DNA of 64,000 nucleotides. Source: Caenorhabditis elegans (taxonomy: Eukaryota; Nematoda; Chromadorea; Rhabditida; Rhabditidae). Positions within the stretch are counted from its first letter, which is position 1. The number at the start of each line of letters is the position of its first letter. Below, piece by piece: positions 11,701 through 22,291 of the stretch. Both the position numbers and the translations under genes were made by a program. The notes below the pieces were generated by a model. The model did not search any database. It had not been told where the DNA came from and was given only the letters and a program-made list of their open reading frames with translations. Location: assembly GCF_000002985.6 (NCBI RefSeq), contig NC_003283.11, positions 9,548,001 through 9,612,000 on the forward strand, given 5' to 3'.

Positions 11701-13608
11701 TCATAAACGAAGCAACCAATCCATTAAAGCTTCTAATTAAAAAATGCTCAATTTTCTTCAATAATATTTACTCACATTAAATACTGAAATACTTCTTTCC
11801 AACATTGGACATGATCTTAGATGTCCATCTTTCACATATTGCTTGAGCTCAGTTATCTGAAATAAAGGTAACCACAATTCATCATTTTGTTGTTCTAATT
11901 TATATTATTCTCACCGAAATTCTGGACAAAACGCGATAGTCGATATGAGAAAGTGACGTCGAAATATCGCTAGGGGATGCTTGGACAAATGAAAGAGAGA
12001 AGGCAGTCTGAAAATTAATTGATGTTAGAAAAAATTCATGAATATTCAAAGAAGTTGATAAATGTACTAGTGAGAATTTTTTCGAGGCAATGGGAAATGG
12101 TGGAGGGGTTCCCGGAGTGGGCAAAGTCTCGAAATCAACTCGAACTATTGTCTGAAACTCAAGGCTATTTTTCTCAAATCAGATACAGACAAAAAGCAAA
12201 ACGAGGTATTCAGCGAGTGATATTTGATACAACTTTTTTTTGTTCAAAATTTAATGTTATCAAATGTTGTAAACGACAGAATGACCATCTTCGAAATTAT
12301 CGACAATTCTGCAATTATATGTAATCATGTCGTGGAAATTCACACAGTGTATAAACTCTGCTGGATTTATGTGTTTTTTTTAAGTTGACTCTTTTTATGC
12401 AGGCTATGCACATTATAAATATAGGTCGACTAAAAAAGAGAAATTTAAACTCAATAAAATTGTGCATCTTGACAACATTGGAAACTTATCAAAAATCTCT
12501 CAAACTAATTTTTCTTCTAATGGCGAGTTCATCTCTTTTCAATGAAAACTTTTTGAGAAACTTTCCCAGTATACCACTTCCTGAGGAATTCTTAAATGCT
12601 TGCTTACTCATTGAATCGAGGAGCAAGTTGGGTGCGTACTTTTTATTTCAGGGTTTTGTATGATTCATTTATCTAATCTTTTTATCCGTTAATCAAAAAG
12701 ATTACTTTGCTAATCCGCAATAGTATGAAATAGTTCAAAAAGTTCACATGATCTGATTCAGACAAAACAGCAATATGAACTTAAAAATATAATGCAAACT
12801 AATTGAAACCAAATTGAAATTTCTCTCCACACATCAACACCATAGCTCGCAATTCCTCGAAGCCTTCACTCTACAACAAAAAAACTTACCTGTTTAGCCA
12901 ATGGATTTCTAACTGAAACTGCTCGAAGCCACGCAAATGACGGTCTGAGTTTGTTTCAACTTATTTATTTTTTTGTAAATTGAAAGTACTTACAATGCAC
13001 TGACATCTAGACCATTTCGAATATTTTCATTTATATCTTCTGCTATCGTTTTCAATCGAACAACTTGTGCACAGACTTGAGGTTGCGCATCGAAATGCAT
13101 TGGAAACTTTTCGATCCAAAATGATACCGCTCGACATACTGCTTCTCTTTGTTCGACGTTTCGAGTTTCCTTAAAATTTGATATTATTACTATTTGTTTT
13201 CTGTGACAGTCTTTAATTCAAAATAAAAATGTAAATAAATTTGCAAGCTTCACTCAGCCAGGTGTTTTAGGAACATCTGAACTGGGCGCGTGAAGCCGGA
13301 AATATAAAACTCAAGAGCAATAATTCAATTAATACTACAGATCACAACTTTTAAATTACCTGATAGAAGTTCACGAAATGTGTAATAAGTGATAAACTAT
13401 CACTCAACCATTGATGACTTAAAAACAAGGCGTCAACAAATTCAATATCTTCAACCTCATCCTCCTCGTCGACATCTATAAAATTACCACCTGTGGTGTT
13501 AATAGGGTTTCACTTTTTATTCCTACCAAAGCATTCAACACATCTTGCCACAAGTTGATCTTCTGTGAGAAGTTCTTGATGTTGATCTTCTTCAACTTTA
13601 CTGCTCAT
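8716..13608 (-). CDS. rgef-1: Ras guanyl-nucleotide releasing protein RGEF-1 (RasGRP)
   Basis: Neuronal diacylglycerol-responsive exchange factor for Ras/Rap. Exons: 13608-13527, 13475-13360, 13169-12994, 12944-12890, 12007-11915, 11856-11776, 11521-11211, 11143-10885, 10537-9993, 9721-9590, 8830-8716. This gives 654 aa, the length I recall for RGEF-1b. RasGEF-N is residues 1 to about 140. The CDC25 domain is about 145-390 (ILNKTTPKERAEILVKFVHVA, SVVGGITHSSVARL). EF-hands are at 432-443 (DHDRDGFISQEE) and 461-472 (DVDMDGQISKDE). A textbook C1 zinc finger is at 493-542, with exact H-x12-C-x2-C-x13-C-x2-C-x4-H-x2-C-x7-C spacing. If the last intron is retained, TAG at 9591-9589 ends a 616-aa form. 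TTTTTCAG at about 13696 may be an SL acceptor. Confidence 0.93.
8883..9035. repeat. Palindromic MITE-like repeat (copy 2)
   Basis: TGGTGTCAGAGTGTCCCATT at the left is inverted as a shorter GACAGCCTGACACCA at the right. The interior matches the 7397-7578 copy (TTGATnTACGTAGATC, TTAAGAACGTGCTGAC). It lies in the last intron of rgef-1. Confidence 0.7.
9136..9270. repeat. Small foldback with CTACTTTGACAGC termini
   Basis: CTACTTTGACAGC at 9136-9148 is exactly inverted at 9258-9270. It sits in the last rgef-1 intron next to the previous palindrome. A related fragment (TTGACAGCTGAC) occurs near 29767. Confidence 0.6.
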
Positions 13609-15049
13609 CGTCGTCGTCGTCGATGCCGTCTTCACGACGAACGATTGAGCAGAAGGAAGATTGTCTCAAGATCTAGAAAGAACGTTGGTAATGGTCTGAA
13701 AAATAACGGGAAGAATTGAAAATGGGCACACGCACACATGAATTGCAGGAATTGCAATTTGAAAATAAAATGCGATAGGTCTCTCTCTATCTTTTTCTCT
13801 TTTTACTGGCTATTTTTCTGAGGACGAACTGCTGCTGCGTCTCCGTTTTCTCGTTTCAATTCTCGGATGCGCGCTGCTTTTGCACCCCTCTCGCACGCGC
13901 ATATAAGGGGAGGAGTGAGGGGGAACTGAAAAAAAAAGAAGAGGATGAAGAAGAAGACGAAAATGAAGAAAAGAAGAAGCCCGAAGTGGTGGTGGTGGAG
14001 TGAGGAAGAGAGAAGAGAAGCTGAGAAATCGATAGCCTACGGCGAGAAAAAATAGAATTGAGAGCTCTGCCAACGCCTTCTTTCTTCGGAAGCGGCAGAG
14101 CGCAAGCGGTAGCCATAAAGAAATTGATGGAGAGTGAGAGAGAGAAGTTCGAGACTTTTAAGAAGTATATGGACAAGAAGAAGAAGAGAAGCTGGTGAGT
14201 TCAAAATGAAAAGGATATAAATGAAATAGGATAGAAAAATATAGATAGAGCTTTTTTGTTCTCATTGAACATACTTAGACTATTTATTATTTAGTTAGTA
14301 TAGAAATAGTGCAAAGAATATTAAATTTAAAATATATTCCTGGAACATCAGAATTCAATCAGAACTAAAAAACAATGTTGAGAACTTTCTTAGAATAGCA
14401 ATTACTTAACTTTCTGGAACGGGCACCAAAAGTCTAGAGATGTGTGAAAAAATTGGCGGTTCAGAAATACGAGAAAAGTTTTCGAACTTAAAAAAGGTCA
14501 AATGATGAAGCCAAAATTTTAATTTTATTGTTTTTAGTGTTGAACAAAAGGCTCATTAATTTCCCTAAAACAATGCATCGGTTTTTAATATAGTTTTGCA
14601 AAGAAATAAAAACTATAATCTATGAAAAAAGATTAAAAATTCAAATTTCCAAACTTCACAGATTATTATGAAGATTTGCAAACAAAGAAGCCAATTTGAA
14701 AATTGTCTAGAATAATCTTGGTCTCGAGTGTATATGATCTTCAACAAATTTTTGATCCGAAATAATCGTTTTATTTTCCGTCGCTTATTCCTTATTTGTG
14801 ATCTTTCACCAAAAATGTGCTGATCATTCATTTCAAACGATTCATTATATCCATTATTACTTCACGGTAAGGAGTACACAATTCAGACAGATTTTAGCAA
14901 TGTCGTGGTTATTTATTTCTATATTTGGAATACTGAGAAAGTTTTAGATTCAAACACATTTTTGGTGAATGGTTAATCTGATAGTTTTATTCGCAAGTGT
15001 TCAGTTTTTTACTTGAAATAAAGATTTGGATCATTAAAAACCAGCAGAA

Positions 15050-15244
15050 ATGACTCCTTCTGTGCCTATAAGCTTAACAGAATTCCTCTGGAACTGGACA
15101 GGTGATAAAGTTATTATAAAGATCAGTAATATAGGTACGTTACCCTTGGAGGATTTGTATTTGATAACTACGTGGAAAGCTCAGGGCGAGGTCAGATCAC
15201 TTAAAGCAATACAAGTATTTCAAAAATTAACAAAAATAAATTAA
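15050..15244 (+). CDS. Possible small ORF or exon fragment, unknown
   Basis: A 64-codon frame starts MTPSVPISLTEFLWNWTGDK and has somewhat coding-like composition for about 55 codons, with a plausible donor (GTACGTT) at 15134. I do not recognise it. No acceptor-linked partner exon was found. It may be an exon relic or chance, since it lies inside the rgef-1 promoter region. Confidence 0.2.
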   Translation: MTPSVPISLTEFLWNWTGDKVIIKISNIGTLPLEDLYLITTWKAQGEVRSLKAIQVFQKLTKIN

Positions 15245-16627
15245 TTTTATAAGTTGCGCACTTATTGGTCGATGTGCAAAATAATTTTTAAAAAAAGCAT
15301 ACCCAAGCCCGAACAGAACAAAAAAGAAGAAAAAAGCAGAACTTGAATTCAAAAACATTCTATTTCATATTTTACATAAAAAGAATTCCAGGAAAATGCA
15401 TAGAAAATGATTCAGAAAGTTTGAAACTTGTCAAAAGTTCAGAAGTGGATAGAATCCAAAAAAGTAGGAAAAAAACTGACAATCAATCAGAACAACTTTC
15501 ATATGATTGACAAGATCCGTCACCAAAAACTTTGTGCTCTTTTTTCTCTTTTCTTGTCCCAAACGGGATGGCGTCAGTGATGGACGGCGCTCATCCAAAC
15601 GGTTTATCTCCCTGTGACGTCATTCAATTGAGCCGAATTGATGAAGATTGGGGAGGTAGAATTGACGGAAATAGCTCCTCTCCGCTTATTTTTGAATTCG
15701 TTCTTCTTATTTGTGTCCTCTTTCTCTCCTTTTTGCTGCTTCTACTGCCCCCGTGTCCCGCCGTCCAAATCTCACGTCACTTTCATTTTCCATTTTTGAG
15801 CAAAAAAGAGACAAGAATGAAATTCGAGAAAAATGAGGAGAATGAAGAGCAGTCACTTGAAGACGTCGAACATTTGAAAGAAAAGAATGGAAAAAAGTAG
15901 AAAGTTGAAGAAAAAAGAGAAGTAGATGATTCGAATTGGAGCGGAAATAAAGTGTATGCATCTTGAGATACAAATGTAGGAGGAGCCTGGAAATCATTAA
16001 GAAGACTAGGAAAGTTTCAAATGAGATGATGAAAAGAAATTAAACGGGTTTTTGAGCTATTCAGGTTCTCATGAAAAAGGATAAACTGTTCTGGTTTCTG
16101 AAAAATAGCGACAGATCAAGAAAGGGAATTCGGAAACGTAAATACCCAAACAAAGAAGATATAATTCTTACACCCCAAAAATACCTGGAAAATAAAGAAG
16201 CAGTGCTGTTCGGCTATTGGAAAAATCGACTTTCGGGCGAACCGAGCTTAGGTTTTTGAACGGATTTCAGTTGACTCGATTCTGCTTTTCATCGCAATCA
16301 AAATGCTCAAATTTGCTCATATTTAACGTTAAAGTAATAGAGAAATATAACTATATGTTATTCTTGATTTATATTCCTTCAATAACGTGTTCTCATCGTG
16401 AAGAATGTGATTTTTCGCAAAAATCTTAAAAAATTTCCAATGATATATGTTGGAACGCCGTGCCAAACATTATCCGGCTATCGGCTACGAAGTTTTCTTC
16501 AACATTTTTTTTCAAAAGCGATGAAGAAACGGAAGAAACAAAAGATGACCTCACTCGTATGCCACACTCGTATGCCGGAATAACAAAAAAATGAGGAAAA
16601 CTGTCGCAAGTTTCACTAAAATTCAAT

Positions 16628-16976
16628 TACCGTATTTCCTCTATTAGTATTGCAGTCTCTTATATTTTTGCACCGCTCTTTTTGCCTGACCAGCATTACT
16701 TTGCGGTAACGTCAGAAAAATTGTCTTTTTTTGGGCAAATTGAACTTAAAATCACAAAATCGTTCAAATTATTGATGAAATATTAAAAAGTGTGTATTTT
16801 TCCTTGTTTAAACGGTATCAAGTTTCTACAAAAAATAGGCCAATTTCCAAAATTATTGAGCATACGAAAATTAGTATTTCAGCCTCTAATAGTCTTGCAG
16901 TCTCTATTAGTCTTGCACCCCTACGGGTTAATCGAAAATTAGTCTTGCATGCAAGATTAATAGAGGAAATACGGTA
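16628..16976. mobile_element. MITE with TACCGTATTTCCTCTATTA termini
   Basis: The left end (TACCGTATTTCCTCTATTAG at 16628) is inverted at 16950-16976, and both ends carry TA, as expected for a Tc/mariner-type TA target. Shorter internal copies of CTATTAGTCTTGCA occur near the right end. No coding capacity; non-autonomous. Confidence 0.75.
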
Positions 16977-17627
16977 GTTTTGCCTATCACTATCACAACA
17001 TTTTGTGGTATGATGACTGAATGTGTGCTGATATAAGGGGGTATCGGAAACGAGTGTCACGAGATTATCGAACTACGATGGGATCATCTATTCCGGCAGC
17101 GATGTGTGTGGGGGCTTAATGCACAATATTTGAATGATGAGAGCTCATTCGAAATGAGACAAAGTTTTCTCATCGAACGTTGGAGGTTGCGACTTTTGCA
17201 TTCGATGCCAATTTGAAAATGGAATTCCTTTAAAAGTTTAAGCAAAAAACAAGACTTTCTTGGTTGCCACACTTTGAAATTAAGCGTACTTTTGAATAAC
17301 CGAATCAAATTAATTTAATAAATCCGAATAGAAAAGAACATAAACATTTATTCGAAAAAACGAGAAGAGATCACGAATAAAAATAAAATAGTAGTGTATG
17401 TGAGCTAACATACCATCAAAAAGAAGAACACACACACAAAATCCATGAAAGGGAAGAACATACAACAAGTTCATGAAATGAAAGAGAGAGAAAAGTGAGT
17501 GGATGGAACTGAATAAACAATAATATCTATGCACTACTACCGGAGAAAGGAACAATCACGAGAATGTGTTTATATCACTGGAAATTCGAGACAGAAGAAA
17601 AGTTCAATACATTCGAGGAATCATACA

Positions 17628-20600
17628 CTAGTTGACCGCTGGCATCATACGACGTCTCGCAATTTTCTTTCTAGGACGGAGAACCTGAAAATAGATTAGA
17701 TGAATTTTGAATTGGGAGAAGAGTGGAATAGATAATAGAGTCAAAAATAGGTATATGAAGACTACATCGTAGTTAATAAGAACCAAGATAATGCAACAAG
17801 AATAATCTTGAATCTAGCTCTTGGTCGGAATTCAATGTTGCGTTTTTGCACTTACATCTAGAGTTAATTATACTTGATCAAACAGTCTCAACTACCACTT
17901 CTGAAATTTCCCCAAAAACTCACCACAAACGAACAAACAAGATTCTTATTGACATACATCACTGCAGCTGCATTATCAAACTGTCCACAGTAGAACGGTG
18001 CCGAAAAGATTGTAACCAGACGACGATTAGCAAAGAATTCGTAGCCGTCTTGCACAACTTGATGAGCACGAACCACGAGATCAATTTGAAGACGATCGAG
18101 AAGTTTGCGAAGGGCATCTGATCCAAAAACGTACGAAACACCACGAGAGTTCGGGTTCCATCCTTTTTGGAAGTTTGTTGGATCGCTCCAAAGAATGTCA
18201 ATTGCAAGCGTATTTGGCTCAGGATTGTCAAATGGACGTTTGATAGCACGAAGTTGACTGACGTTTTGAAGCTGTAAAAAGTTCAAGTTTATTTGTACCG
18301 AACCGTAAAAATTTGATACCATTTTGGAAACACCGCCATGCATACACAAAATTCTCTGACCAACAAGAGCTGTCAATGGCATAACCGAAAAGACACCTTG
18401 AAACGAATGCCATACGGATGGTTTGTTGTAACGGCGCTGACACTCTTCGTAGAATCCATATTGCCTGTTGATAAGTGAACATTCGTGATTGCCTCGCAAC
18501 ATGAAGAAATGGTTTGGAAAGATGACTTTGTAGGCGAATAGAAGCAAGATTGTTTCAAGGCAATGCTTTCCACGATCCACATAATCACCAAGAAACAGAT
18601 AATTCGCACGATGTGGGAAGCCGTTTTTGTCAAAGAGGCGAAGAAGATCACTGAATTGTCCATGAATGTCACCACAAATGTTAATTGGTGAGTTGACCTC
18701 AATGAGCATTGGTTGCTTATTGAATATGCTGCTGAAAATTAAACAAATTTTTCAGAGCTTTAAAATCATCAGAAAATGTGGCTTTGCAGCATTTGAAAAA
18801 TACAGGGTGGGCCAAAAGTATGGTAACACGTTTGCAGCTCTATAACTTTACTAGTGGAGAGAGTTATTACATCAATTTGTACAAGTTTTGTTCTCCATAA
18901 AATACTGACCAGATGAACGTTTTGAATTTTCAAAATATTCCCATCCGCATCGCTGCAGGCCTTCAGAACTTTTGAGATCACGACCTTTATGGCACGCAAG
19001 TCGGCATTCTGCGGGATTTCTACATTTTTCTCGAGGAATCCATCAAGTGTCTTACAAGTTTTTATAGTTCAAAGAATGCTCTTGGTCTAGAGATTCTTTA
19101 AAAACAAAAATCCAAATAATTTCTATCACGGTATTTCTGTCATGCACTGCGGCAGTAGGTTAAGTCTTGAATGGCATAGTCGCCAGAAAGATGGATGTGA
19201 GCGGCGGCAGCAGTATGCAGAAAAATTCATTTTAGTATTTTTCGAGACGTTTTGACCTGACTTTCCAGAATTTTTTTAGAAAATTGAGCTCGGATGATTT
19301 TGTGGGTCATTACGCCTTGCGAAACCAAAAAAACTGAGTAAATTTCGCAAAGTTGAATTCATGAAATATTCAAAGGTTCTTGCTAGGCGCCAGTGTCGAC
19401 ACAGAAAATTTTTATATGCTATAAAAACAATTAAAAACGCTTTTTCACTTCTTTAACTTTAAATTTAACATAAAAATCATACATCTGAAAATTATTGGCG
19501 TGCGTGGGAGGTGTGTTTGTGTGGGAAGTGCCGCGTGCCAAATTACCGTTTTTTCGGAAGGGTTCGCCAAATTGTCGAGGTGATAAAGATCGCACCTTAT
19601 TGAGAAACATTACAAATTTTGAGTCAAATTGAAGGAAATTTATTCAGCTATCAGTATTCGATAGAAGAATGTACGTATGACGTGGCAGTCGCGCGAAAAG
19701 CTCATGTAAAAGAGCGCTTCATGTGTTACTTTTGGCCCACCCTGTATTGTATCAAGAGAATATTTCGGGGAGATATCTTGAATCCGGTTACATGACACTC
19801 TTCACCTAATACAACATTTTCAGAAGTGTTCTCTAGTTTGAATATAATAACCTACAATGCATGAAACAGCAAAGTTTCTACATCCTCAGGTGGAATAAGA
19901 CGTGTCAGCTCCATATCTGTGCTCTTTCCGCTTTCAAGAACTCGCATCAGGATACTGTAGGCAAATTGAATCTGAAATAATGCTCTCAAAGGAATATAAA
20001 AATTGAGGATAGTTTTATAAATCATCTGATCACTCTTCTTAATATAACTAATTTATAATTACCATTTGACTTGAAACATTTCTTTTTATAGATTATTATT
20101 TGACATTAAATGTGAAGTTTCATTAGTAGGGATATCCCTTCAAAAAAATCCAGAAAATCTCCAATTCACAAAAACCACTAAAAAACGGGAAAGAATGAAA
20201 AATCAAAATTTCAAAAACGTGATGTTCCTATTTTTGTTATTCCCTGTGTGAAATTTCTCCAAAATGAAAAGCCATGTCGACTTCGAACCAATCAGCTCTA
20301 TACACTCCATCTGATTGTCTCGAAAATGAATGGAGCGAATCGCTGATTGGTCACAGTTATCCTTTTGAAGGAAAATCAAACAGGGAATTGAGCCAAAATT
20401 GAAACATCTTGTTTAAAAAAAACATTTCGTCTCTAAATCTCTGAATTTAGTTTTTTTGAAGCGATATTCCCATTCACGCTTTGTAAAACTGTTACAAACC
20501 ATGCTCTTATTCTCCGGAGTGATTGCGGTCTTGCTGTTGCTCTGTGGCACACGACGCGTCTTCTCAGTTTCATTTGCAATTTCCGGTTTGGTCTCCAACT

Positions 20601-20921
20601 CCGTTCTTTCCGTTTTATCAACGTTATTAGTTTTCTGTTTATTTTCTAAATACACTCGTTTTCTTCTCTGATTTTAATAATCATATAAACTCACTTCCTT
20701 GAAGCATTGTCAGATTCTCTTGTTGTTACAGTTGATTGAATTTCTTTATGAATTTCTTTTCGGCAAACTGGGAATGAATTATTTTGGGAAATCGGGACAA
20801 AATGGGCATTGAAACGTGGAAACAAAAATACACGATGCAAAAGATAAGATCTCGGGCTGAGAAAATTATTAAAGGTGACACGTGAAATATTGCAAAATGG
20901 GACCGTGGATTGTGAATTCAA
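17628..20921 (-). CDS. Divergent PP1-family serine/threonine phosphatase (F25B3.4-like)
   Basis: Metallo-phosphatase of the PPP family. Secure exons: 19971-19856, 18731-18320, 18271-17924, 17684-17628. Signatures are GDIHGQ, GDYVDRG, RGNHE, SDP and RAHQV, so the metal ligands and catalytic His are present. Departures from canonical PP1 are HGGVSKM for HGGLSPDL, QVVQDG for QVVEDG, and [10 protein letters not shown] for APNYCGEFDN; the last is in the loop that contacts inhibitors in PP1. The N terminus is less certain. Exons 20695-20921 and 20500-20665 join in phase (using the second AG of TCAGAG) and add a charged tail rich in Lys, Glu and Thr. The ATG at 20921 is only one candidate start. The reading frame ends about 140 nt below the 21061 stop, an operon-like gap. 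An intron holds a mariner-like insertion. Confidence 0.85.
18801..19746 (-). mobile_element. Decayed Tc1/mariner-like transposon, 946 bp
   Basis: Termini TACAGGGTGGGCCAAAAGTA (18801-18820) and its exact inverse (19727-19746) carry the TA ends expected of this superfamily. On the minus strand about 19040-18920 encodes [20 protein letters not shown] then [20 protein letters not shown], which resembles a transposase C-terminal tail. The rest of the transposase is gone or scrambled, so it is an internally deleted, non-autonomous copy. It lies wholly within the phosphatase intron 18732-19855 and has the same orientation as the gene. Confidence 0.75.
20286..20351. repeat. Short foldback with CCAAT-type arms
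   Basis: ACCAATCAGC (from 20287) and GCTGATTGGT (to 20351) form an inverted pair with further imperfect pairing between (CTCCAT...ATGGAG). It sits in the phosphatase intron 19972-20499. Confidence 0.4.
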
Positions 20922-21060
20922 TTATGTAAATTATTGGAATAGAGATTTTTTTTAAATAGAAAAAGGATACAGGTGTAGAAAAACAAATGAATTAACGTTT
21001 GAACTGGTGCTATTCAACTAATCAATTAAACCCCTAGAGTCGGATTTCAAAAAATGTAGA

Positions 21061-22291
21061 TTAGTCATTGAATAGTTCATCCAGAATTGGCATAAAGAAT
21101 TCCTCATAGAATCCGTTTGGATTCTCGAAATCTTCACCGTTCTTCTCGCTCTTTTTTACAGCGTCATTGAAATTTTCTAAAACTAGCAATTGCAGTTCTT
21201 CTTTTGATTTTCCACCAACTGTCCTTCCAAGTTGAAGTTTCAGAAAGAAGAAGTTTATCTGAAAAATAAATGTATAATTATATAAAACAATATTTACCTC
21301 TTCATCTGTCACTCCCAAAATCTGTCCAAGTAGGCTTTTTTCCTCCGGTTCAATATCTTCTCTGATCAAAAATCGTTTAATAAGAACACGAGATTGATAA
21401 ATTCTAAGTGCAGACTCGGTGTTTTTTTCACACAAAAGCTCTTCGGGGATTCCTTCATCAGTGTTGTCAAAGATTTTGAAAAATGGCGAAACATTTGGAT
21501 TGTTGTCATCTACTCCAGGAAGGAAGATTTCAATCCATTTGCTGCCTTCCTCCCTGAAAAATTAGCTAAAAAATATTCGCTTTCTTTTTAAACAAAACTA
21601 AATCAACATTGCTGATAAGACACATTTAGTTCAAAATAACTCACCGATAAAGAATAGATCGTCGTGATTCCAAATTTTCGTTCGGAGAATCTATAAGTTG
21701 CATATACAACATTGCAGCAACTGTTCTTGTTACTGCTTCGAGAATCCCTGCCTTTGAAAAAATCAATTCCAAAATTGGAACAGCAGGGGGTTTGATTACT
21801 GGAGGAATCAGTTGTCCACGCTCTGGTTTTTTCATCTTCCCGATGTTTCGTGTTTGTTCAAGCAAAGCCATTTTCCGTTGTTTCTTCGATGCTTTCCGAA
21901 GTTTGAGGCGACGAATCTGTGGTGACGTCTTCAATCGAATTGGCATTGGTGTTGGCGGTCTTTCCAAATTTTCTGCTTGTTCGTAGATTGCACGTAACAA
22001 AATATCAATCGGTAACAAACGGTTGATCTCTTCCATGTCCTCGACGTGAGTTTTTCTTTTGAGGTTCTGTAAGTTCACTTGACGAAGCTCTTGGACTCGA
22101 TGTCGACTTGGTCGGAATCCGTAAGGAGGGGTAAATACAGAAGATCTGAGAGAAGAAGTTGAGACGAGACCCGCTTGTGGGCAAGCAATAAGTGGTGATG
22201 CAATCAAAATTCGTCGTTTTTTGATTGGAGTTGGTGAAGCATGGAACTTCTCTATAGAAGATTGAATAGATTTTGTGATTGATGGAGTCAT
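21061..22291 (-). CDS. Unrecognised 366-aa protein
   Basis: Exons 22291-21645, 21553-21298 and 21258-21061 join in phase to give 366 codons plus TAA. The start is MTPSITKSIQSSIEKFHASP. Residues about 1-80 are Ser/Thr/Pro-rich and basic. About 118-160 is strongly basic (RLKTSPQIRRLKLRKASKKQ then RKMALLEQTRN), suggesting nucleic-acid binding or nuclear localisation. The C-terminal half is helical and acidic and ends NPNGFYEEFFMPILDELFND. No signal peptide or membrane span. I do not recognise the family. The stop is about 140 nt from the downstream phosphatase reading frame on the same strand, so the two may be co-transcribed. Confidence 0.75.

Larger units (their letters stand above)
13609..17300 (-). 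promoter_or_regulatory. rgef-1 5' flank (pan-neuronal promoter region)
   Basis: Established knowledge: the upstream region of rgef-1 (F25B3.3) drives pan-neuronal expression. Here it is roughly 3.5 kb with a purine-rich block at 13920-14170 and a MITE at 16628-16976. I cannot point to individual factor sites with confidence. The functional limits are not readable from sequence, so the right end is approximate. Confidence 0.6.

Noticed and set aside
12019..12663. Plus-strand frames inside the largest rgef-1 intron
   Set aside because: No coherent splice structure. A minus-strand alternative exon (around 12550-12630) was considered, but its acceptor is poor.
13810..14176. Ser/Phe/Leu-rich minus-strand frames
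   Set aside because: They arise from a polypurine/polypyrimidine tract in the rgef-1 5' flank; low-complexity translation only.
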